Of a stretch of DNA of 64,000 bases, positions 56,099-64,000 are shown in pieces (within the stretch, counting starts at the first letter, position 1; each line of letters starts with the position of its first letter). The translations under genes and the position numbers were made by a program. The DNA lies in the NCBI GenBank assembly GCA_016648135.1, contig JADDOH010002126.1, positions 1-64,000 on the forward strand. Reading direction: 5' to 3'. Source of the DNA: Agrypnia vestita (lineage: Eukaryota; Arthropoda; Insecta; Trichoptera; Phryganeidae). The notes under the pieces are model-generated. The model was given only the letters and a program-made list of their open reading frames with translations, did no database searches and had not been told where the DNA came from.

Positions 56099-56469
56099 TA
56101 GTGTATATTATAGATATCTCACAGAGACGAAACTGTATTAATTATGGGAAAGTAGGTATAGAAGTCATTTGGGTGTAACAGGACTTATGACCTGTCTTTT
56201 GGTTGGCTTAAGTGATCACTTTACACAATTGTAACATTCGCCATTTCCACCCATGATAGAATATACCATGCTTATTCATTTTTTGGAAGTTGTATATATG
56301 TTCAAATTGCGTGAAGCTTTCATATATGAGTTGTAAGCGCCTTTTCCATGCGGCCTGTACAAAGCCATTTTCATTCCCCTAAATCCCCACATCTAAGTGA
56401 TTAATAATGTCTCTGTGACATAAATCCAGCACTGTTCTGAAAGATTTGAACAAACTCAAAATATTCTGA
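56099..56469. mobile_element. Relative of the 46-kb hairpin element, 13-bp target duplication
   Basis: Flanked by ATTGTTTTATCTT at 56086-56098 and 56470-56482. The left 185 bp match 46088-46195 and the last 70 bp match 46670-46739. The right hairpin arm is replaced by unrelated sequence (56285-56395). Confidence 0.75.
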
Positions 56470-56482
56470 ATTGTTTTATCTT

Positions 56483-57104
56483 CTTCATTTTCATCCCCTT
56501 TATCCTAATCGAGTCGGGGCCTATCGCTTGGCCAACACTCTTCCGTTCACAGGAGCACAATACGTCTTGCTTTTTATCGCATCGTCATCCGATGTGAATA
56601 TACCACGTGGTGGAGCTTCCATAAACAAATCAACTTTACAACACCGATTCCATATAAAGAGGTTTAGCATCACAAGTTTCGTTCTTCAGAGATGAGTCGC
56701 TTTAAAATGAGTTCTAAAAGCTTTACAGCCTCCACAAGAATTGTTGTAGACAGTTTATGGAGCACACGCGGTGTTGATTGTTGCTATATATCCCTTAAAT
56801 GTTGGTGACAGCAAGGCATCAAATCATTTTTTGCGATCAAACGTGTAGGTTTATAGGTATAGTACATAATGTATGCCTTCTGATCGTGATTAATTAAAAT
56901 AAATTATAACCGTTAAGAACCCCCCTAAAATCATAGGAACTCCCTCCCATGTAGTGTCCCAGCCTCTCCCCACAACATGAATGCGTGTAATATTAAAAGC
57001 CATATTTGCCTAGTTATAGATGAAGGCACCGAAGAAAATACATTCACCCCACCCCACCCCTACGAATCAAACCCTTCCTCTGCTTTGACAAAATTTTGCA
57101 TTCC
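56483..57104. other. No gene recognised
   Basis: The 74-codon plus frame (56471-56695) starts in the target duplication, has TLPFTGAQYVLLFIASSSDV, and is not recognised. The rest is unassigned. Confidence 0.35.
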
Positions 57105-57292
57105 TCATTTTTTTTTAATAAATAAGAGATGCGAACACGGAATTCGTGTCACATCAATATTCTTACTATTTTCAAATTAAGCTAAACGCTTGTGCTATGA
57201 AAATAGGAGTAACTTGCTTGTCTGGAGTGAGATTGGAACCTGCGACCTTTGGATCACGAGGCGAGAGTCCTAACCACAAGACCAACAAGTCA
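57105..57292 (-). mobile_element. tRNA-derived SINE
   Basis: On minus: TTGGTCTTGTGGTTAGGAC (A-box), GCAGGTTCCAATC (B-box with one change), TAGCACAAGCGTTTAGCTTA, GTGTTCGCATCTCTT and an A-rich tail. Same family as 46384-46578. Confidence 0.8.
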
Positions 57293-57544
57293 AATAAAAC
57301 CAAAAGTCAGTAAAATTTACTGTTTTAGTTTCTAGAATAACGATAATATGTAATAATAACGTATTGAAATTTAGGAAAAAGTAAAACAATTCATTCGGTG
57401 ACCTACCTGTTACACTGGTATTTTTCCATATTGTAGTGCTTTTCCGTTTTAACAGCTAGTGCAAACATTTTGATGAAAGCAAACGAATGTAAAAAAAATA
57501 TTTTTATAAGTATTTATTGTCCACAGAGGAATAATTATTAATTA
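57293..57544. other. No gene recognised
   Basis: AT-rich spacer. Confidence 0.5.
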
Positions 57545-57839
57545 AGATAAATTATAAAAGTCTCACAGAGACGAATCTATTTATATAGGAAACAGGAATG
57601 ACCTGTATTAGTTGGCTTAAGTCATCACTTTACACAATGCAACGTTCACCAATTCCACAGTAGAACGTCCACAAGTTAACAAAATTTTGAAAGTTTTATG
57701 TATGTTCTAAATCAGTATTCTTTCAAATATTTGGAAAGACTCTGCTAAAGATATCTATGGTCCTTCCCAAGGTATAGTATACACGTTACACGTTATCCAT
57801 ATAAGTAGCTTCGTCTCTGTGAGACTCTATGAGCTTCAT
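57545..57839. mobile_element. Hairpin MITE, diverged
   Basis: Left GATAAATTATAAAAGTCTCA with CAGAGACG; right TAGCTTCGTCTCTGTGAGAC. TA flanks both sides. Internal TAAGTCATCACTTTACACAA is shared with the family at 6017, 37941 and 46085. Confidence 0.7.
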
Positions 57840-58474
57840 TAGCTATTACTTTGCGGTTTTTCATTAAAAAGTATATTAAACACAAATTCAGTTGTTTTGA
57901 ATTACTATATTTTTGGTAAAACATTATGTATGATATTATTTTCAACGTTTAACATTCTTTTGTTGTCTGTTTCGAGTGTTTTTTTATTGTTTCATGTTTA
58001 ATGTGCTTCTTTTTATTATTACTTCATTAACAGACACTTTTCATTGAAGAGTTAACATAACCATTTTTTTAGCTTGTTTTATAATATTTTCACGGGACGT
58101 GGCGTCGAGGGGCAAATGAAAACACCGGAAATTAATTTAGTTTAATTTATTAGCAATGAAAATCACCGAACACGAGTTAAATTTTAGCTCCCTTCGTAAT
58201 TTTATAGTCGCCAAATATATCTCGAATATTTCACACACTTTTTATTAATCTTGTGGCGTGCCGGAGTGAGTCCGTCGACATAAGCATTTTTTTTTCATTG
58301 TTTTAATTTACTGGCAGTCAACGTTAAACCATTCAAACGAACAGGTAACGTTCCAATTTTTCTTGTGCACATTCAAAATATCGAAATAATATGTGTTTTA
58401 ATTACATAGCATGTGTAAAATAACAATCGTCAAAATACAGGGCAAAAAAAGGGTAGAACTATTTACTTATTTAT
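57840..58474. other. No gene recognised
   Basis: AT-rich. Nothing assignable. Confidence 0.5.
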
Positions 58475-58680
58475 TTATGGTTTTTGTGTTTAATTTGTAG
58501 AACTCCATATTTATCTTTTGCGAAATTTAAAATAAATTAAATTTTCATAAATATTATTATTAAGTTCTACGGGTTAAGTATGTATATGTGTTACAGCTGT
58601 TTCGGCTTGTAAGGCCATTATCAAACAGTGGATATACCACGTACAAACGACTTATTTATAAAATTTTAAGTTACCCCTTT
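58475..58680 (-). repeat. Penelope-type terminal repeat
   Basis: Lies downstream of the Penelope-like ORF on the same strand. Shares TGGTTTTTGTGTTTAATTTG, TTAAGTTCTACGGGTTAA and GGATATACCACGTA with the terminal repeats at 29590 and 36970. Confidence 0.65.
58582..58637 (-). ncRNA. Hammerhead-like motif of Penelope terminal repeat
   Basis: On minus: GTATAT, CCAC, TGT (stem I, outer and inner), TTGATAA, stem II GGC/GCC, GAAA, palindromic CAGCTG (stem III), TA (GUA triplet), ACA, C, ATATAC closing stem I with 3 plus 6 pairs around an internal loop. Penelope-like elements are known to carry hammerheads in this position. Core positions C3 and G8 are T and A, so activity is doubtful. Confidence 0.6.
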
Positions 58681-58828
58681 CCCTTTAGAATAATTAGATA
58701 TTTGTGGTGAAGCCCTGTAGTAATGTTCGTTTTTTCCCGGGCACTTATCATTAAAGGTGCCTCGATTAACGTTATGCTTAATTATCAAAATTCCCCGTTT
58801 TATGCAAGTGTTATTTAGAAATATTATT

Positions 58829-59431
58829 TTAATTTATGTCCTTGATTTTTGGTTTATTAAAGATATTTAGAAGTGGAGAGAAGATCATTTTTTGTTGATT
58901 ATTTAAAAGTTTAATATTTGGATCCTTTTTATATTTATTTATTTCTAGTTGCTCAAGTAAATTCATCCTAAAACCTTTTGTTTCTATATGTAAAGGTTTT
59001 GGTTCGTTATCACCTTGCGGGACGTGGTTTTCATTTAATAAATCGGCCGCAAATTTTGACTCTAAATTTTTATTTTTATAGCAGCGCATGTGTTCCGCGA
59101 ATCTAGTTAAAAAAGACCTTCCCGTTTGTCCTATATACGTGGCATTGCAATCTTTATGATTACATTTTAATTTGTATATGCCACTGTTTTCTAATTTAGG
59201 TGTTTTGCTTTTAGAGTTTTTGAGGTTTGTTCCTATATTGTTATTGGTTCTAAAGGCTATTTTTAAATCACACTTTTTAATTTCATTAGCTATTTTTACT
59301 GAAGTTGGGCCGAAAATTTCTATGCATGCGTATTTATTATTATTATATTTCTGATTAGGGTATATAAGATGATTTTTTTTTCGGCCCAACAAGGCATTTA
59401 CAGGCAATACGGTAGACAAAATGGGCTTATA
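58829..59431 (-). pseudogene. Penelope-like element GIY-YIG endonuclease end
   Basis: The C-terminal about 200 residues of a Penelope-like retroelement polyprotein, which nicks target DNA for reverse transcription. GIY (residues 80-82 counted from the TTG at 59419) and YIG (95-97) flank KCNHKDCNAT, the cysteine pair of the Penelope-type zinc-binding insertion. QTGRSFLTRFAEH supplies the conserved Arg (106) and His (110), and E156 or E159 the acidic residue. The reverse transcriptase should lie upstream on minus, but the frame stops near 59432 and the minisatellite begins, so the copy is 5'-truncated. There is no ATG: the fragment has no start of its own. The hammerhead-like terminal repeat downstream supports the assignment. 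Confidence 0.88.
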
Positions 59432-59566
59432 CGTTCACTGCAATCATGGACAAGGAAGACCAAAGATGACTGGGCAACACAATCTGGTGATCTGCACATC
59501 TGCAAGAACAGCGCTGACTCACCGAGCGTTCCACCCTGCAACGCCGACTCACTGCGCGTTTGCAGC

Positions 59567-60325
59567 AAACCATGCCGACCCACTGGCATCCACAACCAGC
59601 AAACCATGCCGACGCACTGGCATCCACAACCAGCAAACCATGCCGACACACTGGCATCTCCACACCAGCAAACCATGCCGACGCACTGGCATCCACAACC
59701 AGCAAACCATGCCGACGCACTGGCATCCACAACCAGCAAACCATGCCGACCCACTGGCATCCACAACCAGCAAACCATGCCGACGCACTGGCATCCACAA
59801 CCAGCAAACCATGCCGACCACTGGCATCCACAACCAGCAACCTTGCCGACGCACGCATCCACACCAGCAAACATGCCGACAACTGCCTCTCCACACCAGC
59901 AAACCATGATGCCCACACCAGCAAACCATGCCGACGCACTGGCATCCACAACCAGCAAACCATGCCGACGCACTGGCATCCACAACCAGCAAACCATGCC
60001 GACGCACTGGCATCCACAACCAGCAAACCATGCCGACACACTGGCATCTCCACACCAGCAAACCATGCCGACAAACTGGCATCTCCACACCAGCAAACCA
60101 TGCCGACGCACTGGCATCCACAACCAGCAAACCATGCCGACCCACTGGCATCCACAACCAGCAAACCATGCCGACGCACTGGCATCCACAACCAGCAAAC
60201 CATGCCGACGCACTGGCATCCACAACCAGCAAACCATGCCGACGCACTGGCATCCACAACCAGCAAACCATGCCGACACACTGGCATCTCCACACCAGCA
60301 AACCATGCCGACTCACTGGCATCCA
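59567..60325. repeat. 34-bp minisatellite, about 21 units
   Basis: Unit built on ACCATGCCGACGCACTGGCA then TCCACAACCAGCAA. Units differ mainly at GCACTGG / CCACTGG / ACACTGG and by 1-2-bp changes (CATCCACAACC or CATCTCCACACC). Each unit can form an ATGCC/GGCAT hairpin. 34 is not a multiple of 3 and the unit lacks stops in most phases, so long open frames appear on both strands with 34-residue repeats; I do not regard these as genes. Degenerate units extend to 59500 and 60380. Confidence 0.95.
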
Positions 60326-60660
60326 CAACAAACAACCCGCGCCGACTCACCATGCACAGCAAACAGCGCCGACTCACTGTGCGCTTATCACCAAGCAACC
60401 ACCAATACCAAAAAAGGATACCCAGGGACACACAAGCCAATTACGCCTCTCCACCTGGATCCAACCGTCACCAGCCACACAGCAGCCAGTCAGCCAACCG
60501 GTTCCTCCAGCCTTGTCCAGTCCGGCCGCTTCGCCACCACAACTGGGTATCATTCCTCACCACGTTCCTCACTGGGGGGAGCCCTGTGGCGTGCTAGGCC
60601 TGCCTGAACTTCTAGTCCCTCGAGCGTCCCAAACGAGCCAATCACGCTCGACTTATTAGC
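60326..60660 (+). other. Proline-rich open segment, possibly retroelement-derived
   Basis: After the minisatellite one plus frame reads SQSANRFLQPCPV-like and another PPALSSPAASPPQLG, the latter continuing to a stop at 60657. GC-rich and low complexity. It runs through a G-rich run and into the LTR candidate, so it may be the end of an LTR-element ORF, but no enzyme domain is seen. Confidence 0.25.
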
Positions 60661-60796
60661 GGATTAGCGCCCGACCAAAAGACCGAGACGCCATCGACAC
60701 TCCTTCCTCGACCGGCGCCCGTGACACCACGAAGTAACTCGCGCTCCGACATATTGTAACGCTAATATTATATCTTGTAAAGCAACTGTATCTACA
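60585..60796 (+). repeat. Possible LTR (TGT...ACA)
   Basis: ACTGGGGGGAGCCC (60571-60584) resembles a polypurine tract and is followed by TGTGGCGTGCTAGGCC, with CTGTATCTACA at the far end, giving a 212-bp unit with TGT/ACA ends. No second LTR or primer-binding site is visible in the window. Confidence 0.3.
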
Positions 60797-62189
60797 ATCA
60801 ACTTCTAGTCAAACGTGAGTACATATTTCTCTTCCATCCTATATCGCAATACGCATCAGCCTCACGCACACATTCCTCCACTCGCCTTCCGCGCACACTT
60901 GCTACACGCCAGGCTGGCTATACATTTCAGCAGAGACGTGCAGTCACCCTGCGTCTTCGCGAATACACGTACATCAAATACCGCCACAGCATCTGCCACA
61001 CTGGTGACTCCATCACATCTGCTAAAAACTCTTCCTTAGTTCGCACTAATTAACGCTGTCTCTATCGCTTAGATCACTTCTCGTAAACTCCGTTCAATGT
61101 TCGCTCGTAGAAACTACTCGCCCCGGTATGCTTTCTTTATTCCGCTGGTATCACTGGTAGTCACTGCATTTGCTTGCTCACTAATATCGCGTGTTGTAAT
61201 ATCACGAAATCTGCTCACACTTTTTTACGCTACGGAGATGTCGCCTTGTTATCGCCACGAACTGAATTGCTGCAGCCCGCGTCGCGTGACTCCTTTGATA
61301 GCTAAATTCCTTCGAAAGGTTTATTCTAGAGGTAACGAGAAGCCTGTAGAAAGTTCTAGATTCTTCTGACGTGCATTTTATTATGAAATGGAATGTCATA
61401 GAAATCTCTAGAGAGGTAAGGATGAGTGACCCTGGATTGAGTGCGTAATTGTTTGCGATTACGGTTGACTGACTGCCTTTGCGTGACATCGTACATGAAA
61501 ACTTTTAATCAAAAATAATAAACCACGATTAAAATAAATAATAAAAATAAAAGCTCTTAATAACATTAAATTTGGAAATTAAGACAAAGAAAAAAGTAAT
61601 TATGGGGCGCTTCAATCTAATGTTGCGTAAATAACTATAATAATTTTGCCATATCTAAATTGTGAATTTTTTTTTTAAATTTATTCGAAGGTTACAATTC
61701 CACTCAAACTTAATATAATATAAACGCGATAATACGGCACCCTCCGCTTGTATAATTCCCAGCACGAGGGGTGAGGCGGTCCGTCTGGGCCGATTTGAAA
61801 CGCTAACAAAAGAAAAATCTTTACGTCCGGTATTTCGTAAATTATTGACCGCTGCATTAAAGGTTTCAGCCTTTTTGGGAGCACGGGTCGCAAAAACACT
61901 ATTAAAATATTTTTAATTGTACTTTTAACAAAAAGGAACATGCCACCCGGGGCACGGAAAAATTTTAATACATTTAAGTGTAGTCTGTGAGGTCAAACAT
62001 TCGTATGTAGTATGTACTCAAAAGAGGCAAACGTAATAACGCTAGCCTCGGACAAATCCTCCAATTAAAATGCGGACGTAAAAATTTTACCTCTGAAAGG
62101 AAGGCTACGGAATATTTGACCGTGTGATGAGACAGAATGTTAGAATGCCTGTTTGTTTCTGCTCCTGTCTGTGACGCATCGTACATTTT
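60797..62189. other. No gene; GC-richer 60830-61380
   Basis: 60830-61380 has balanced composition and frames of 74 and 90 codons without recognised content. An HSE-like GAAAGTTCTAGATTC sits at 61350-61364. 61730-61960 looks single-copy. Confidence 0.35.
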
Positions 62190-62435
62190 ATCGAAGATGT
62201 GGAAAGCCAGAGAAGAAGAGGGCGATCTCTAACTCGACTGACCGACCGGATGCAGAACAGTTGTTGCTCACAGCTGAATGATTGAGGACTGAATAAGACA
62301 AACATTAGTACCTGTAGTTGTATACTATTATTTCCGACAAGAAAAAACACTGAGGTGTCTACCGAGATGAGTGGAGGAAGACTCTTGGGGAGACCAAGAC
62401 CCACCAGGGATCGTAGAGCCAACAGTGATGATACG
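62190..62435 (+). repeat. Decayed RTE-like 3' region
   Basis: GAGGAAGACTCTTGGGGAGA and CAAGACCCACCAGGGATCGT, ending AACAGTGATGATAC, recall the Gly-Arg-Pro-rich end and TGATGA tail of RTE retrotransposons, but stops abound. The opposite-strand 105-codon frame is a shadow of this. Confidence 0.3.
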
Positions 62436-62992
62436 ATCGTTTTTATCTAATCAAATGAAATCATTTGTCTAATAGCCCGTATCCAAAGATGAGATTTGAA
62501 AGAGATTTTCAAATTTCTGAGATACGGATTTTGCTCCTACGAGATTATTCCTTTGACTCTCGACGTACGCACGTATAGTCTAATCAGGATTAACTTTGGT
62601 ATGATCATCTCACTCTGTTATCATATGTATTATTCTTTTATATGGAGCGAATGGTAGTGCAAATGAGAGGGAAATGTATCCTATGTGTGGATGTACTTAC
62701 GTAGTACCCGTGTGCACTTTACACGTCATGTCTCAGAGCTTTGTCTTTTGTCAGCTTCGTCAGAGTTTTATGTCAAACGTCTACAAATCTCTTTCTTTTG
62801 ATTTACAATGTACAAGGGATATAATAAACTTTTGGACCGTTTCGTTCTGAGACCGTTTCGAAATACCTTTAAAATGTTTTTAAAATACAACAATAGGAAG
62901 TAAAGTTTTGGATATATTCGATGTAAGATATATGCAAGATATAAAATTTTCATCCTTTAAGTTTTATTGAAATACAAAATTCTTATATTATG
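62436..62992. other. No gene recognised
   Basis: AT-rich. Nothing assignable. Confidence 0.5.
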
Positions 62993-63121
62993 TATATTCA
63001 AGAACACATTCTTATTGTGAAGATGCAATTTTTTCAGAAGAAAGTTCTGTGAAATTTAAAACCAAATTTATTAATCAATTAGAAAACATACAGAAAAATC
63101 AAATCAACGAAAAAATATTTG

Positions 63122-63198
63122 GCTGCTACCGGAATTCGAACCACGGATCTCCTCCTATCCGGGACAGGCGCATTATTCAATTACGCTATAGCGGCCTC
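63122..63198 (-). tRNA. tRNA-like sequence, left copy
   Basis: On minus: GGCCGCTA and TAGCAG acceptor-like ends, a D-arm-like GCGTAATTGAATAATGCG, an anticodon arm CCTG-TCCCGGA-TAGG (CCG in the anticodon position, arginine-like), and B-box GGTTCGAATTC. The T-stem does not pair well. Probably a tRNA-derived module, not a working gene. Confidence 0.5.
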
Positions 63199-63289
63199 AC
63201 ACATTTCCGTGAATATATCGACCTTATCTGTAAGTCTTATTTTTTAATTGATAAACATGTATTATCCATTTTTAGAGGAAATGTAGGAG

Positions 63290-63358
63290 GCCGCTATAGC
63301 GTAATTGGATAACGCACCGTATAGGAGGAGATCCGTGGTTCGAATCCGAGTAGCAGCA
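63290..63358 (+). tRNA. tRNA-like sequence, right copy
   Basis: GGCCGCTATAGCGTAATTGG, GATAACGC, then a shortened anticodon region (9 nt missing relative to the left copy), GGTTCGAATCC and TAGCAGC. The B-box matches the consensus. The missing anticodon-arm bases make a functional tRNA unlikely. Confidence 0.5.
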
Positions 63359-63428
63359 AAATATTTTTTCGTTGATTTGATTTTTCTGTGTGTTTTCTAA
63401 TTGATTAAGAAATTTGATTTTACAAAAT

Positions 63429-64000
63429 TCTTCGTTAGCTTAAAAAATCTTCTACTTGGTTACAACGTATAATGAAGAGTGAAGAGATTACAAATAAAAT
63501 AAATTGAAAATCTGTTTCACTTCACAAAAATCACTTTTCCATTTTGTCTTAAAAACCTTAGCTTTCGATGTATGAAATGATTATACTAACATTTTCATTA
63601 TACCTATAGATACGTTTTACATTATATTTTCTAATTTATTGTGTGACAAAGAATCGTGGAGCATAAAATTATTATAGAATGTAAATTTATAGTCGTGACT
63701 ATTTATTCTAATTAATTGGGAAATTTGTACAGCACAGGTCCATTCTTACAATATTTCAGCTCTTAACAATTTATAATTAATATGTATTAGGGCGTTCTAA
63801 GTAACGGCAATTTTTTTAAAGATATTTCATCCAATTGGGAAAACAAATGGTATCATTTTTAAATAAAATCACTCTTCGTTGCATACTCATCGTTGCACCA
63901 ACTCGATCATTATCACAAGAAAAATGTTTTTTTGCCACACTCTGTTTTTTTGACAACAGCCACCACTTCTTTGACCTTGTCGTCTTCTCAATTCTTCGAC
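63429..64000. other. No gene recognised
   Basis: AT-rich. Nothing assignable up to the end of the window. Confidence 0.5.

Larger units (their letters stand above)
62993..63428. mobile_element. Palindromic element with inverted tRNA-like pair
   Basis: Outer arms of about 70 bp (AATCAATTAGAAAACATACA ... CAACGAAAAAATAT and complement at 63361-63420) enclose two tRNA-like sequences pointing outward and a 91-bp loop. The left flank (62993-63056) also matches 40877-40945, so the element is longer than the palindrome. Confidence 0.8.

Noticed and set aside
59369..60607. Long overlapping open frames on both strands (up to 412 codons)
   Set aside because: They are produced by the 34-bp minisatellite, which has no stops and rotates through all frames. 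No domain or start context supports a gene.
62105..62422. 105-codon minus frame
   Set aside because: Antisense to a decayed RTE-like end; no recognised domain.

Overview
This is an AT-rich stretch of animal nuclear DNA, almost certainly from an insect and probably a moth or butterfly. The lepidopteran assignment is inference. It rests on cecropia-type mariner copies, Helitron-like repeats that begin near TATACTAATATTATAAAG and end near GCGAAGCCGCG...CTAG, RTE and Penelope-like retroelement fragments, and tRNA-derived SINE-like repeats. I found no convincing host protein gene. Nearly every recognisable coding segment belongs to a mobile element, so the window is best read as intergenic or intronic DNA packed with nested transposons.

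Layout. 1-5 kb: a repeat dense in heat-shock elements (HSEs) with a Helitron-like 3' end, then MITE-like and foldback repeats. 6-9 kb: a hairpin MITE, mariner copy 1 (minus, frameshifted) and an HSE plus TATA-box module. 10-17 kb: a hammerhead-ribozyme motif, an RTE fragment, a SINE head, a piggyBac-like terminus and further repeats. 18-28 kb: SINEs, LINE tails, a second hammerhead, a second HSE/TATA module and two Helitron-like elements. 28-38 kb: a possible NSUN2-like fragment, a nested block with two hammerhead-like motifs, and LINE fragments. 38-41 kb: a third HSE/TATA module, the one intact mariner, and a palindromic element. 41-45 kb: tandem-repeat blocks, then a second HSE array. 46-52 kb: a hairpin element split by a SINE, mariner copy 3 (internally deleted) and the 3' end of a LINE. 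54-60 kb: more repeats, then the GIY-YIG end of a Penelope-like element with a hammerhead-like motif downstream, and a large 34-bp minisatellite. 60-64 kb: a possible LTR and a palindromic element holding two inverted tRNA-like sequences.

The most interesting signals are (1) heat-shock-element arrays and HSE/TATA promoter modules carried by dispersed repeats, (2) a set of hammerhead ribozyme motifs, at least three with a canonical core, and (3) a palindromic element with an inverted tRNA-like pair plus a deletion derivative of it. The three mariner copies are near-identical, and copy 2 encodes an uninterrupted transposase, so transposition was recent.

Family labels: A = ends in ACTCCCTTTCT; B = terminal repeat with AAGCAAAGGCAGCAATAT; C = ends near ACAGGGTG / CTAGCTACGAGACACC; D, E, F = LINE-like 3' tails; G = CCCGTGATTTTTCACGGG hairpin. 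All repeat families were found by eye and their boundaries are approximate unless a target-site duplication is given.
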